Shown piece after piece: positions 26,135 to 35,485 of a DNA stretch of 64,000 nt. The DNA comes from Chitinophagaceae bacterium (GTDB lineage: Bacteria; Bacteroidota; Bacteroidia; Chitinophagales; Chitinophagaceae): NCBI GenBank assembly GCA_016721085.1, contig JADKJI010000063.1:310001-374000 (forward strand). Reading direction: 5' to 3'. The first letter of the stretch is position 1. The number at the start of each line of letters is the position of its first letter. The position numbers and the translations under genes are program-made. The notes beneath the pieces are model-generated. The model did not search any database. It was not told the DNA's origin and saw nothing but the letters and a program-made list of their open reading frames with translations.

Positions 26135-27369
26135 AAAAAGTACGGTTTGCGTTATTAAAAATTGGTACAAAAAAATGATTACCTCAGAACATTGGATAAG
26201 TTTGAATGTAGGTATTGGATTTAATTATCTGTATGCACTATTACTATGGACATGTTTATAAAGAACGGCTCCTGGATGGAGTGTTCATAGGTGGTTAGAT
26301 TACCGGTTTGGCAGGATGATGGATGTGGGTGCGAAGTTTTAAAAAGGGGTCCCCTGTAGAAACAGGGAACCGTTTGTTGATCGTACCTTTAAAATAAACT
26401 CTTGCTGTATCGTTTCGATACTTTATATCGTTATACGGACATGTTTATAAAGAACGTCTCCTAGCAGGAGTGTTCATAGGTGGTTAGATTACCGGTTTGG
26501 CAGGAAGATGGATGTGGGTGCGAAGTTTTAAAAAGGGGTCCCCTGTAGAAACAGGGAACCGTTTGTTGATCGTACCCTTTAAAATAAACTCTTGCTGTAT
26601 CGTTTCCGATACCTTATATCGTTATACGGACATGTTTATAAAGAACGGCTCCTGACTGGAGTGTTCATAGGTGGTTAGATTACCGGTTTGGCAGGAAGAT
26701 GGATGTGGGTGCGAAGTTTAAAAATGGGTTCCCTGTAGAAACAGGGAACCGTTTGTTGATCGTACCCTTTAAAATAAACTCTTGCTGTATCGTTTCCGAT
26801 ACCTTATATCGTTATACGGACATGTTTATAAAGAACGTCTCCTAACAGGAGTGTTCATAGGTGGTTAGATTACCGGTTTGGCAGGAAGATGGATGTGGGT
26901 GCGAAGTTTAAAAATGGCCATCCCGTAGAAACGGGACGGCGTTTGTTGATCGTACCCTTTAAAATAAACTCTTGCTGTATCGTTTCCGATACCTTATATC
27001 GTTATACGGACATGTTTATAAAGAACGTCTCCTAACAGGAGTGTTCATAGGTGGTTAGATTACCGGTTTGGCAGGAAGATGGATGTGGGTGCGAAGTTTA
27101 AAATGGCCATCCCGTAGAAACGGGACGGCGTTTGTTGATCGTACCCTTTAAAATAAACTCTTACTGTATCGCTTTCGATACTTAATATCGTTATACGGAC
27201 ATGTTTATAAAGAACGGCTCCTGGATGGAGTGTTCATAGGTGGTTAGATTACCGGTTTAGGAGGAAGATGGATAGGGAGGATAGGTTATTTCAGAAAGTC
27301 CTGCATTATATTCGAGTTTAACGAACCAGCACCGGACAAATAGTGCTTATAATTACTTACTGTTTGATC
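26135..27369. other. 1.2 kb intergenic region occupied by the tandem structured array
   Basis: The gap between the two paralogous T9SS genes has no credible gene. Most of it (26242-27285) is the six-unit tandem array; the remaining ends are unique AT-rich sequence. The unit length of 189-191 bp is not a constant multiple of three, and stops occur in all frames. Confidence 0.8.
26242..27285 (-). repeat. Six tandem ~190 bp units, each with three conserved hairpins
   Basis: The marker catgtttataaagaacg recurs at 26251, 26440, 26631, 26821, 27011 and 27200, spacings 189-191 bp. Read on the minus strand, each full unit has (B) a 9-bp terminator-like hairpin with loop TTTCTA preceded by aaagggtacgatcaacaa, (A) a gaac...ctcc/ggag...gttc hairpin, and (C) a GTATCG/CGATAC hairpin with a 3-4 nt loop. 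Hairpin B varies in a paired way: ccctg/caggg in three units against tcccg/cggga in two. Its single irregular pair is G-T on the minus strand and A-C on the plus strand, favouring minus-strand RNA. The same flank and hairpin type terminates the gene at 24794-26134. Confidence 0.85.
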
Positions 27370-28713
27370 TTATTTTGTCTTCACAATTCTTTCAGTAGCT
27401 ATCTCAGTACCATCAGTTGCTTTAACTATATAAAGACCATTGGTGATATCGGCTACATTCACTGTTTCTGTTTGGCTTGCCCTGGAAGCAACCACTTGCT
27501 TAACCAGTTGACCGTTGCTGCTAAAGATGTTCAAAGTCACTTTCTTATTCTGCCAGCTTTCAGGCAAACTGATACGTAATTCTGTAGTAACAGGGTTAGG
27601 GTAAGCAGCGATTGTCAAAGTTTTTGGTGCATCACCTATACGAATCAGTTTTACAGTTGAGCGCTGGAATTTACCATCAAGGTCTACCATTTTCAATCTG
27701 TAGTAGATAACGCCTTTTGCATTTGCAGGAAGTGCATCAGCATAAGAGTAAGGCATTTTAACGTTTGAGTTACCGTTTGCGAAAATCATTCCGGCATCAG
27801 TATAATCAATACCGTTAACGCTTCTTTCCACTACGAAATGACTTAAGGCTTTTTCCATTCCAGTAACCCAGTTCAACACAGCTTTCTTATTGGCAACAGT
27901 AGCATTGAAATCGAGCAATACTAAAGGAAGTGTATACTGAACAGGTGATTGATAACTGAATGATTTAAACCAGAAAGAATACATACGATCGGCAGCTCCA
28001 TTTGCACCAGTACTATGTCCACCTACGCGCATCCTGAAAGTATTGACACCCTGGAAAAAGTTTGTCACCATAACATTCGTTGCCCCAGTATCAATATTGC
28101 TATAGTTCTGAACGGGGCCATCAAACTTTTTACCTACGATAGTTGAAACTCCATCAACCATTTCAGAGATATTAGTAGCAACCAATACAGAGTTATTTTC
28201 AAGAAGAAAGCTTTTATTACTATAGAAAGAAGCCCACTCATTAATCTTATCACCATTACCATCTATATCAAGGGCTGTCAGTTTGAAAGAATCAACATTC
28301 ACTCTTGTTGTAGAACCTGACTGAACAAAAGCGATACCGAATTCTAACCACCAATCAGAAGTACCTGCTGGTGTATTGCTATTATTGTAGGAAACCTGTG
28401 GTTGAAAAGCCTTATCGTGTCCTGTATTGCTCAGGTCGAGAGATGATAAAGAAACAAGAGCATTTGAGCGACCATTGATTGTAACCAATGCATCGATTGT
28501 AGGAGTTCCACCATTTCTAATATTTGAGAAACGGTAAACAGCACCATCAGCGCCAGCAACACCAGATTCCAACTGTGCATTCTTAAACACCAGTTCTTGT
28601 GCTGTTACTACATAACCAATAAGGGATAATATAAGGAGGAGTAAAGACCTGCGATAAATAAGGGGCAGGTTTACGGGTAAAGTAATTGCTTGGGGGCTCA
28701 GGTACGTTTTCAT
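27370..28713 (-). CDS. Secreted T9SS-sorted protein, paralogue B of the array-flanking pair
   Basis: The start at 28713 (MKTYLSPQAITLPVN) is preferred over an ATG three codons upstream. A signal peptide follows (LLLLILSLIGYVVTAQ). The mature part matches the protein at 24794-26134 throughout: LVFKNAQLESG, LSSLDLSNTGHDKAFQPQVSYN, DWWLEFGIAFV, ALDIDGNGDKINEWASFY, GGHSTGANGAADRMYSFWFK, an Ig-like domain (LNWVTGMEKALSHFVVERS) and a T9SS domain (AYPNPVTTELRISLP to NGLYIVKATDGTE). Function is unknown; the proteins are likely cell-surface or released. Its 3' region leads directly into the tandem array, which should be transcribed from it. Confidence 0.82.
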   Translation of the reverse strand: MKTYLSPQAITLPVNLPLIYRRSLLLLILSLIGYVVTAQELVFKNAQLESGVAGADGAVYRFSNIRNGGTPTIDALVTINGRSNALVSLSSLDLSNTGHDKAFQPQVSYNNSNTPAGTSDWWLEFGIAFVQSGSTTRVNVDSFKLTALDIDGNGDKINEWASFYSNKSFLLENNSVLVATNISEMVDGVSTIVGKKFDGPVQNYSNIDTGATNVMVTNFFQGVNTFRMRVGGHSTGANGAADRMYSFWFKSFSYQSPVQYTLPLVLLDFNATVANKKAVLNWVTGMEKALSHFVVERSVNGIDYTDAGMIFANGNSNVKMPYSYADALPANAKGVIYYRLKMVDLDGKFQRSTVKLIRIGDAPKTLTIAAYPNPVTTELRISLPESWQNKKVTLNIFSSNGQLVKQVVASRASQTETVNVADITNGLYIVKATDGTEIATERIVKTK

Positions 28714-29107
28714 GACGATCATTTTTAAAGGGACAGATACGGTACGTTGCGCGGCCCATAGGAGGAAGGAAACTGTATGTTTCTAAGGAAATTGGAAAAG
28801 GAAGGAAATGTGGATCGTCTAGGAGATATTCGAAGGAGATTGGAGGATGCATCGGTGTCGATGACGATGTAAAGATGTAAAGTGTTTTTTATAAATGCAA
28901 GCCTCTGAACAAAATAAAATCAAAAATAATCCAGAAGCTAAATCTAAAAAACCTCATAACTAGCTACTAATCAGGAGCTATTTAATGTGACATTTTACCA
29001 TAAAAAATAAGCCGGTGAATGACACCGGCTTATTTTCATTTTTGTCTTTCTTTTAGTGGTTCAAAATGCTGTTTACATTGGTTATTGTATACCAATATTT
29101 TATGGTT
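28714..29107. other. Intergenic region with a purine-rich tract and a terminator
   Basis: Positions 28755-28860 are strikingly purine-rich on the plus strand (repeated gga/gaagg words), lying upstream of paralogue B. The terminator of the broken RCC1-like gene lies at 29007-29034. No gene is credible here. Confidence 0.5.
29007..29034 (-). terminator. Intrinsic terminator after the RCC1-like gene
   Basis: The stem aataagccggt/accggcttatt (11 bp, loop GAATGA) has T-rich sequence on both sides, so it could act in both directions. It lies about 75 bp after the T9SS end of the broken gene. Confidence 0.75.
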
Positions 29108-31190
29108 CTATAATTTAGTCAGTCGAACTTGTTCAACGGAACCGTCTTTCGTTTCAATCTTCAGATAATAAATACCAGTTGCAATGTCATGAATATCATA
29201 GCTGATCTGCAACGTAGTCCATCTTTTGACCATGGTACCATTTTCATTGATCATCTTAATTTCCTTAAGCTGATTTGCAGGAATATTTCCAATATAAAAT
29301 TTATTTGTTGCAGGCACCGGATATACAATCAGATTGGAAGTGGCTTTTTCTGCATACACTGTTTTAAGGGCAGAATAAGTAGACTGGCCATCCATACCAA
29401 CTTGTTTGATTACGTTCCTGTTCTGTACTCCATTCCACCTTTACAGTTTTTCCCTGGCGATAAGCAGATACATTATTCCAGGTAAGTGGAAGCAATCCAG
29501 CATACATCACCGTAGCTGTACTTGTTGATGTAGTACCATTTACTGAAAAAGACAATTGTGTATTTGCAAAGCCAGTAGCACTGGTTAGTATTACAGTATA
29601 AGTACCATTATTATTATCAACAACGGTACCCAATGGGCCGTGAGTACTATTAACTACTACAGTTCCACCACTTACAGTAAGGTTGTTACCAGATGCATCT
29701 TTCAAACGAATGGTGATAGTGGTGGTACTTGACCCATCTCCCCAAATTGTAGATTGAGCCGCCGAAATGGTAGATTGAGTAGCATCAGCTGTAACAGGTA
29801 CGTAGCCACATATATTGATTACAGGAGTAGTTGAACAATTATGCTTCAAAACTGTATTACCATTTGCGTCGGAAGTTGCAGTTCCATCACCCATACTTCC
29901 ATTAGTCTGATGGCCAACATAACAGAAACGTGATGTTCCCTCTTTGAGATAAACTAAAGTATGTCCGCCAATTTCTGCAGAAATAGCATTATCGGTTAGA
30001 GAGTTAAAAAGTACAGGCATACCTGGGTCATAGTTGCCTGCAGTGGAACCATCGGAAGCGTTGTTACTTGTTCTTCCTAACATTCCAGTATTATTATTAC
30101 CCCAAACATATATATCGCCATCAGTGGTAATGGCAGCAATACCAGGATAAGAACTATTATGTTCTTGTACAGAAAAGAAACTGATATTATTGAAATTAGT
30201 ACCGTTTACTCTTTCAACATTTACCCATGAAAAGTTTTCGGTAGTAGTAAAATCTCCACATTGCCTTTGTGTATTGTCTCCTAATGAATATAAAGCTCCA
30301 GAATTTCCAAGTATGAAATATGTATTCTTTGTTGTACTTGTACTACCAGTTCCCCCTGTAACACCTATCATTTTAGGAATAGAAGCGCTGAATTCAGCAG
30401 GTAATGTCATTTGTGTAGCATAATTCCTCGCAGAAGCTCCATTGCCGTCACCTAAATAAGTACTTTTGCCCCAGGTATATACTTTACCCGTATTTGTTAA
30501 TGCCATAAATGCATTATAGCTTGCAGAACTCACTTGTCCCCGTACTGCGGTTACACCAGTTAGGTATGTTCCACTACCTGTTTTTACTTGTTGCCAGGAA
30601 TTGGTTACAGGAGTTCCAGATGATCCATTCCCCTCAATCTCCTTACAGGTTTGAGTAAGTACATACACTGAACCTGAATTTGTTAATATGACTAATGTTT
30701 GATATGCAGCAAACATGCCGGCTACATCTGCTGGCAATACCCCTGTTGGCAAACCGGTAGTTTCAGAATTTCCGGGCTGGGAAATTCTCGCAAATGTTGC
30801 CGAAGAAGTATATGAACTTTTTAATACTGCACCTGGTACACCCCATGCAAAAAGACCATTAGTTGTTAATAAAATGGCCTGATCAACCTGCGCACCAGAT
30901 TTGTTACCACCCAGAGCAGCTTTTAAGATTGTTCCAGTCAGGGCTGGATAATTTGTAACATTAATATCTTGTGGTGTTAGTATATCACTAGTGCCACTGT
31001 TACCCATATAAGATCCCCATACAGAATACCCACCTGTTGATTTTTGCGCTATCGAAGAATGGTATCCACTAATAATCTTGTCGTATTTATCATTTACGTT
31101 ACAAGTTTGGGCATATAATGATGCCTGGATGACTAATGTCGAAATAGTCATCACTATAGATGCTTTTAAATATTTAGTAAAGTTTTTCAT
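29108..31190 (-). pseudogene. RCC1-repeat secreted protein broken in its Ig/T9SS region
   Basis: The open frame 29364-31190 starts with a signal peptide (cleavage near SLYAQ). RCC1-type propeller repeats follow, for example GLFAWGVPG, GKVYTWGKS, GALYSLGDN and GDIYVWGNNNTGMLG. An invasin-like Ig domain comes next (STIWGDGSSTTTITIRLKDASGN). The frame then reads VEWSTEQERN and runs out of frame to a stop after 14 more residues. A second frame (29108 to about 29428) resumes with VIKQVGMDGQSTYSALKTVY and a complete T9SS C-terminal domain. In intact homologues about 55 residues lie between EWSTEQERN and the RIKQV motif, so the junction near 29408-29416 is an out-of-frame deletion. The 608-residue product would lack its sorting signal. 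Confidence 0.8.
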
Positions 31191-31344
31191 ATCTGAAATC
31201 GTTGAAGAAGATTAATTTATTTTATGAATCCAGTTTAATACGTAACCAATAAGAATAACCAACACTATTAATTAATGTCAGATAGAATTCAAATTCGTCA
31301 CACAAAAATGCCTGGTGGATGAGAACAACAATAAAGATGATGAG

Positions 31345-31430
31345 GATTTGTAATTGCCGGATGGCAATTAACAGTAAGGGTAGTTATTTTCATGGCGAAT
31401 GCTTTTCACCCGCAGTTTCCTGCGTTAGGG
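31345..31430 (-). promoter_or_regulatory. Candidate structured 5' leader of the RCC1-like gene
   Basis: On the minus strand a perfect CGCAG-GAAA-CTGCG hairpin with a GNRA-type loop (about 31416-31429) is followed by ggtgaaaagc and then an aattgcc/ggcaatt hairpin (about 31351-31368). No known riboswitch consensus was recognised. It lies 160-240 bp upstream of the start. Confidence 0.3.
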
Positions 31431-31719
31431 TTTGGGATTAATTTTATAATCGTTAAGACTACTGTCGTTGATTATACGACAAAGCTATAATGATTAGTAT
31501 ATAAATACCAGTCTAATAACTTGACATAAATCAGATATAGTGCGAAAAGAAAGAATTTCTTAAGAAACTAAGTAGTCCTATTTATCGACAGCTATATATG
31601 TTTATTAGTTTTACTTTCTGTTTAGCTACATAAATTTTCCCCTTTGGGGACCTATCGTGTGGACACACTTCTCATTATTTGTTGCTAACATAATCATGAT
31701 TGATCTGCAACTAATACAT

Positions 31720-32216
31720 TGCCAGGAGGTCAAAGTAGAAAAAGAGAATACAAATACATATTACCGCGAGGAACGGGTTTTTTGGAGGCACTAAGGAGGC
31801 GCTGAGGAATCAATTTGTTACTTTAAAATATTTATACAGTTGAGACGCAGAGGGTCGCTACGCGACCTATACAAAACCATGAAGCCAAAGGGGAACAGGG
31901 ATTCACAATAACATGTTTAGTGAGTCTAAATTTTCCGCTGAGGTGCGTGTCTTCACGCACCTCAACTGATTAGGGCAACTCTGCTGTCTCTTGTTCTGTC
32001 TGGAAATAATCCTATCGTATGGACACATTTCATAGCAAGCATATCCTGTACATCCCAAATATCCTGTCACATCAAAGTCCTGTATTGGTCGCGCAGCGAC
32101 CCTCTGCGTCTCTAGATCATAAATAGTAATAAGCAACAAAAAAACTCCAGCGTCTCTGCGCCTCCGCGGTAATATGTATTTGTATTCTCTTTTTTCTACT
32201 TTGACCTCCTGGCAAT
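31720..32216. repeat. Inverted repeat with ~51 bp arms and ~395 bp spacer
   Basis: The arm at 31720-31770 (starting attgccaggaggtcaaagta) is repeated as its reverse complement at 32165-32216 with one extra base. The spacer contains further gacgcag-type and ggtcgc/gcgacc fragments. There is no transposase; a decayed or non-autonomous element is possible. Confidence 0.8.
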
Positions 32217-32340
32217 GTTGCAGTGGCAATTTAACTATGTCTGCGAGAGCAGCAAAAAAGAGAAATCTGTCCACATGATAAGATCATTTCGGGAGATACA
32301 TGGAGACGCGTTTTTTTGAGTAAAATTCATTCTTGATTTT

Positions 32341-32465
32341 GAACCACGAAGACACAAAGGGCACTAAGGAACACTAAGAGAGCTTGCATATTCAAAATTA
32401 AAATTAGTATCATACAGTAAGGAATCTCTTCGTGTTTCTTCGTGTTCTTTGTGTCTTAGTGGTTC
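32341..32465. repeat. gaaccac/gtggttc-type palindromic repeat
   Basis: The left arm 32341-32381 (gaaccacgaagacacaaagg...) pairs with the right arm 32424-32465 (...gtgtcttagtggttc) around a ~42 bp loop. The composition differs from the gacgcag family but the architecture is similar. Confidence 0.8.
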
Positions 32466-32665
32466 AAAAACAAAAATAGTAGACGCAAAGGGTCGCGGCT
32501 TGGCCAATACAGGACCTTTATTTGAAAGGATATTTTGGAGATAAAGTATCTGCTAGCAGCAGAATGTGTCCAAACAATAGCTTTGAGAACGGGGCAAGAA
32601 GGTAATTGGAATTTATAGTTGTTATCTCTATATACAACTACTTAGTCATTGCAGAACATAAAAAA

Positions 32666-32689
32666 AGTCCCGCAATAATTTGCGGGACT
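32666..32689 (-). terminator. Intrinsic terminator of the atp operon
   Basis: A perfect 10-bp stem (agtcccgcaa/ttgcgggact, loop TAAT) is followed on the minus strand by a T run. It lies 23 bp after the atpA stop, so transcription ends here without reading into an atpG gene. Confidence 0.88.
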
Positions 32690-32711
32690 TATACAGTAAC
32701 TAAGAACTGAA

Positions 32712-34292
32712 TTATGCTTTGTACTGAGGAATGATTGAATTAGCCAGGTCCACCATCTTCTTGATGCCATCATCAGGAAGATTTCCTTTTTTGAATTCAG
32801 CCATTACATCAGGCAGTTTGTTTTCCATTTCCAGCAGGAAGTGCTCTTCAAAATCCTTCACACGTCTTACTGCTACTTCACGCAACAGACCTTGTGTACC
32901 GAGGTAGATGATAGCTACTTGCTTTTCTACTGCGAATGGAGAGTATTGGGCTTGTTTCAGGATTTCCACGTTACGTGAACCCTTATCCAGAACCACTTTA
33001 GTTGCAGCATCGAGGTCACCACCGAATTTTGAGAAGGCTTCCATCTCACGATAGAGGGCCTGGTCAAGTTTCAATGTACCAGCTACTTTCTTCATTGATT
33101 TGATCTGCGCATTACCACCCACACGACTCACGGAGATACCTACGTTGATCGCAGGACGGATACCGGAGTTGAAGAGGTTACCTTCCAGGAATATCTGACC
33201 ATCGGTGATGGAGATAACGTTGGTAGGGATATAGGCAGATACGTCACCCGCTTGTGTTTCGATGATCGGCAATGCGGTCAAAGAACCACCACCTTTTACA
33301 AGGTGACGGATAGACTCAGGTAAATCGTTCATGTTCTTGGCAACACCATCGTCATTGATAACTTTCGCTGCACGCTCGAGCAAACGACTATGGAGATAGA
33401 ATACGTCACCAGGATATGCTTCACGACCAGGAGGACGACGGAGCAACAATGACACCTCACGGTAAGCCACGGCTTGCTTAGAAAGGTCATCATAAATAAT
33501 CAGGGCTGGACGTCCGGTATCACGGAAATATTCACCGATGGCAGCTCCGGCAAATGGTGCATAGAACTGTAAAGGTGCTGGATCAGAAGCTGAAGCTGCT
33601 ACGATACAGGTATAAGCCATTGCACCATTATCTTCCAGTGTTTTCATAACACCAGCGATAGTAGATGCTTTTTGACCGATAGCCACATATATACAGAATA
33701 CAGGTTTTCCTGCCTGATAGAATTCTTTCTGGTTGATGATGGTATCAACAGCGATAGCTGTTTTACCAGTCTGACGGTCACCGATGATCAACTCACGTTG
33801 TCCACGACCGATTGGAATCATGGCGTCGATAGCCTTGATACCTGTTTGAAGAGGTTCTTTAACTGGCTCACGGAAGATTACCCCTGGTGCTTTACGCTCC
33901 AATGGCATTTCGTATTTTTCACCAGTAAGTGGACCTTTACCATCGATAGGTTCGCCAAGGGTGTTAACCACACGACCCAGCATTCCTTCACCTACATTGA
34001 TAGAGGCGATTTTACCGGTACGTTTTACTTTAGCGCCTTCTTTGATATCTCCGCTTTCACCCATCAATACCACACCCACGTTATCTTCTTCCAGGTTAAG
34101 GGCAATGGCTTGCACACCACTTTCAAACTCCACGAGCTCACCACTCTTTACGCTGTTCAAACCATAGATACGGGCGATACCGTCCCCTATCTGTAATACA
34201 GTACCCACTTCTTCCAAATTGGGTGCTGCGTCGAAATTGCTCAATTGCTGCCGCAAAATCGCTGAAATCTCATCCGGCTTAATTTCTATCAT
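32712..34292 (-). CDS. atpA: F-type ATP synthase subunit alpha
   Basis: The alpha subunit forms the F1 hexamer with beta and binds nucleotide at non-catalytic sites. The 526-residue protein has the N-terminal beta-barrel (EVGTVLQIGDGIARIYGL), the P-loop GDRQTGKT (about residues 171-178), Walker B region ALIIYDDLSKQA, and the family signature around PAINVGISVSRVGG. It is the last gene of the minus-strand operon atpB-E-F-H-A and has its own terminator. Downstream lie repeats, not atpG as in many relatives. Confidence 0.98.
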   Translation of the reverse strand: MIEIKPDEISAILRQQLSNFDAAPNLEEVGTVLQIGDGIARIYGLNSVKSGELVEFESGVQAIALNLEEDNVGVVLMGESGDIKEGAKVKRTGKIASINVGEGMLGRVVNTLGEPIDGKGPLTGEKYEMPLERKAPGVIFREPVKEPLQTGIKAIDAMIPIGRGQRELIIGDRQTGKTAIAVDTIINQKEFYQAGKPVFCIYVAIGQKASTIAGVMKTLEDNGAMAYTCIVAASASDPAPLQFYAPFAGAAIGEYFRDTGRPALIIYDDLSKQAVAYREVSLLLRRPPGREAYPGDVFYLHSRLLERAAKVINDDGVAKNMNDLPESIRHLVKGGGSLTALPIIETQAGDVSAYIPTNVISITDGQIFLEGNLFNSGIRPAINVGISVSRVGGNAQIKSMKKVAGTLKLDQALYREMEAFSKFGGDLDAATKVVLDKGSRNVEILKQAQYSPFAVEKQVAIIYLGTQGLLREVAVRRVKDFEEHFLLEMENKLPDVMAEFKKGNLPDDGIKKMVDLANSIIPQYKA

Positions 34293-34320
34293 ATTTGTCC
34301 TTTTAAAATTGTTATATCAA

Positions 34321-34338
34321 TATCCGGTTACCCGGATA
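34321..34338. repeat. Small hairpin in the atpH-atpA spacer
   Basis: The arms tatccgg/ccggata surround a TTAC-type loop in the 52 bp gap between atpH and atpA. No T run follows, so an mRNA processing or stability role is more likely than termination. Confidence 0.4.
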
Positions 34339-34344
34339 TATAGA

Positions 34345-34911
34345 TTATCTGATATTAAAGATGTACTCGTTCTTGAAAAACTGACGCTTGATATCTTTCA
34401 GATCCTTCTCTACACTACCATCAATCAACAAATCACCTAATTCCAGTTTGAATCCACCAATGATATTTTCGTCAATCACATGATCGAGTACGATGCTATC
34501 GGCAGCTGCCCTGTGATCTTTAATTTTACTGATGATATCAGCTTTGATAGCATCAGAAATTTCAACCGCAGTAGTGAATTTAACCTTGAATATCTTGTTG
34601 ATTCTATTGTAATAAGCTTCTACTTCTGTCAATATTTCGGGCAATACGCTTTCCCTTCCTTTATTCACCAGTAATTTGATAAAGGAGCTGGTGATAACGG
34701 TAACCTTTCCATCAAGGATAGCCGAAAGTATAGCGTTCTTCTTATAAGGCTTAACTACCGGGCTCTTGATAAGAGTAAGGAACTCACGGTTGCTCTTGCA
34801 GATAGATTGAATCAACTGGCTGTCCTTATACACCGCTTCCAGCTGGTTTTTTTCCACTCCCAGATCCACCAGTGCTTTGGCATACCGTGCTGCAACCCTT
34901 GGATTAGTCAT
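34345..34911 (-). CDS. atpH: F-type ATP synthase subunit delta
   Basis: The delta subunit (OSCP equivalent) links the top of F1 to the peripheral stalk. The 188-residue protein starts MTNPRVAARYAKALVDLGVE, the typical N-terminal helix, and ends in the conserved C-terminal region (DENIIGGFKLELGDLLIDGSV). It lies between atpF and atpA in the expected order, with short gaps on both sides. Length and motifs are normal. Confidence 0.95.
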   Translation of the reverse strand: MTNPRVAARYAKALVDLGVEKNQLEAVYKDSQLIQSICKSNREFLTLIKSPVVKPYKKNAILSAILDGKVTVITSSFIKLLVNKGRESVLPEILTEVEAYYNRINKIFKVKFTTAVEISDAIKADIISKIKDHRAAADSIVLDHVIDENIIGGFKLELGDLLIDGSVEKDLKDIKRQFFKNEYIFNIR

Positions 34912-34945
34912 ACTACTTGATTATTTAATTCGGATTATCCGACGA

Positions 34946-35458
34946 TTAATTCAGTTTGATTTGTCCGGTCAATGACTGGATATGCTCTTCCTGTCCTTTC
35001 TTGTCAGACAATTCACGACGCAATACTTTCTCAGAAACTTCGATAACCAGACTTCCGATTTGGTTCTTAACTTCTGTGAGAGCGGCCATTTTCTGTGCCT
35101 GGATAGCTACTTGAGCTTCCTGAACAATCTTGTTGGCTTCCGCCTTAGCTTGTTCTTTAGCCTCATTCACTATCTTATCGCGTGTTTCACGAGCTTCTTT
35201 CAGCATCAGTGCTCTTTCTTCACGGGCTTTAGCTAATAAAGCTTCGTTCTCACTTTGCAACTGAGTCATTTCAGCCTTTACTTTTTCAGCAGTAGCCAAT
35301 GAATCGTTGATAGTTTGTTCTCTTTTCTTAATAGCACCAAGAATTGGCTTCCAGGCGTATTTAGCCAAAACGAACAAAAGCAGCAGGAAAACGACGGTAG
35401 TCCAAACTACCATTCCGATATCCGGTTTTATGAGCGGGTTGATTTCAAGAAAAAACAT
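34946..35458 (-). CDS. atpF: F-type ATP synthase subunit b
   Basis: Subunit b forms the peripheral stalk dimer. The 170-residue protein has one N-terminal membrane segment (GMVVWTTVVFLLLLFVLAKYAW, then KPILGAIKKRE) followed by a long charged coiled coil (AEKVKAEMTQLQSENEALLAKAREERA...). This is the normal form of the family. A terminator-like hairpin lies just upstream, between atpE and atpF. Confidence 0.96.
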   Translation of the reverse strand: MFFLEINPLIKPDIGMVVWTTVVFLLLLFVLAKYAWKPILGAIKKREQTINDSLATAEKVKAEMTQLQSENEALLAKAREERALMLKEARETRDKIVNEAKEQAKAEANKIVQEAQVAIQAQKMAALTEVKNQIGSLVIEVSEKVLRRELSDKKGQEEHIQSLTGQIKLN

Positions 35459-35485
35459 ATGTCGCTAATAATTTTTAAAAAATGT

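Larger units (their letters stand above)
31191..32711. other. 1.5 kb gene-free region with structured leader and mosaic inverted repeats
   Basis: Positions 31191-31450 are the leader side of the RCC1-like gene and contain two hairpins. Positions 31620-32500 are a patchwork of inverted repeats and related fragments (31720-32216, 32341-32465, and ggtcgc/gcgacc palindromes at about 31853-31867 and 32087-32101). A minus-strand open frame at 31903-32274 is built from repeat sequence and is not credible. The atpA terminator closes the region. Confidence 0.7.

Noticed and set aside
26242..27285. CRISPR array
   Set aside because: The whole 190 bp unit is conserved; there are no short repeats with unique spacers and no cas genes.
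31720..32216. Insertion sequence
   Set aside because: Long inverted arms are present but no transposase frame lies between them.
31903..32274. 123-codon minus-strand open frame
   Set aside because: It is composed of inverted-repeat sequence (including the 32165-32216 arm) and has no signal of a real protein.
33672..34196. 174-codon plus-strand open frame
   Set aside because: It lies entirely antisense to atpA, a highly conserved gene.
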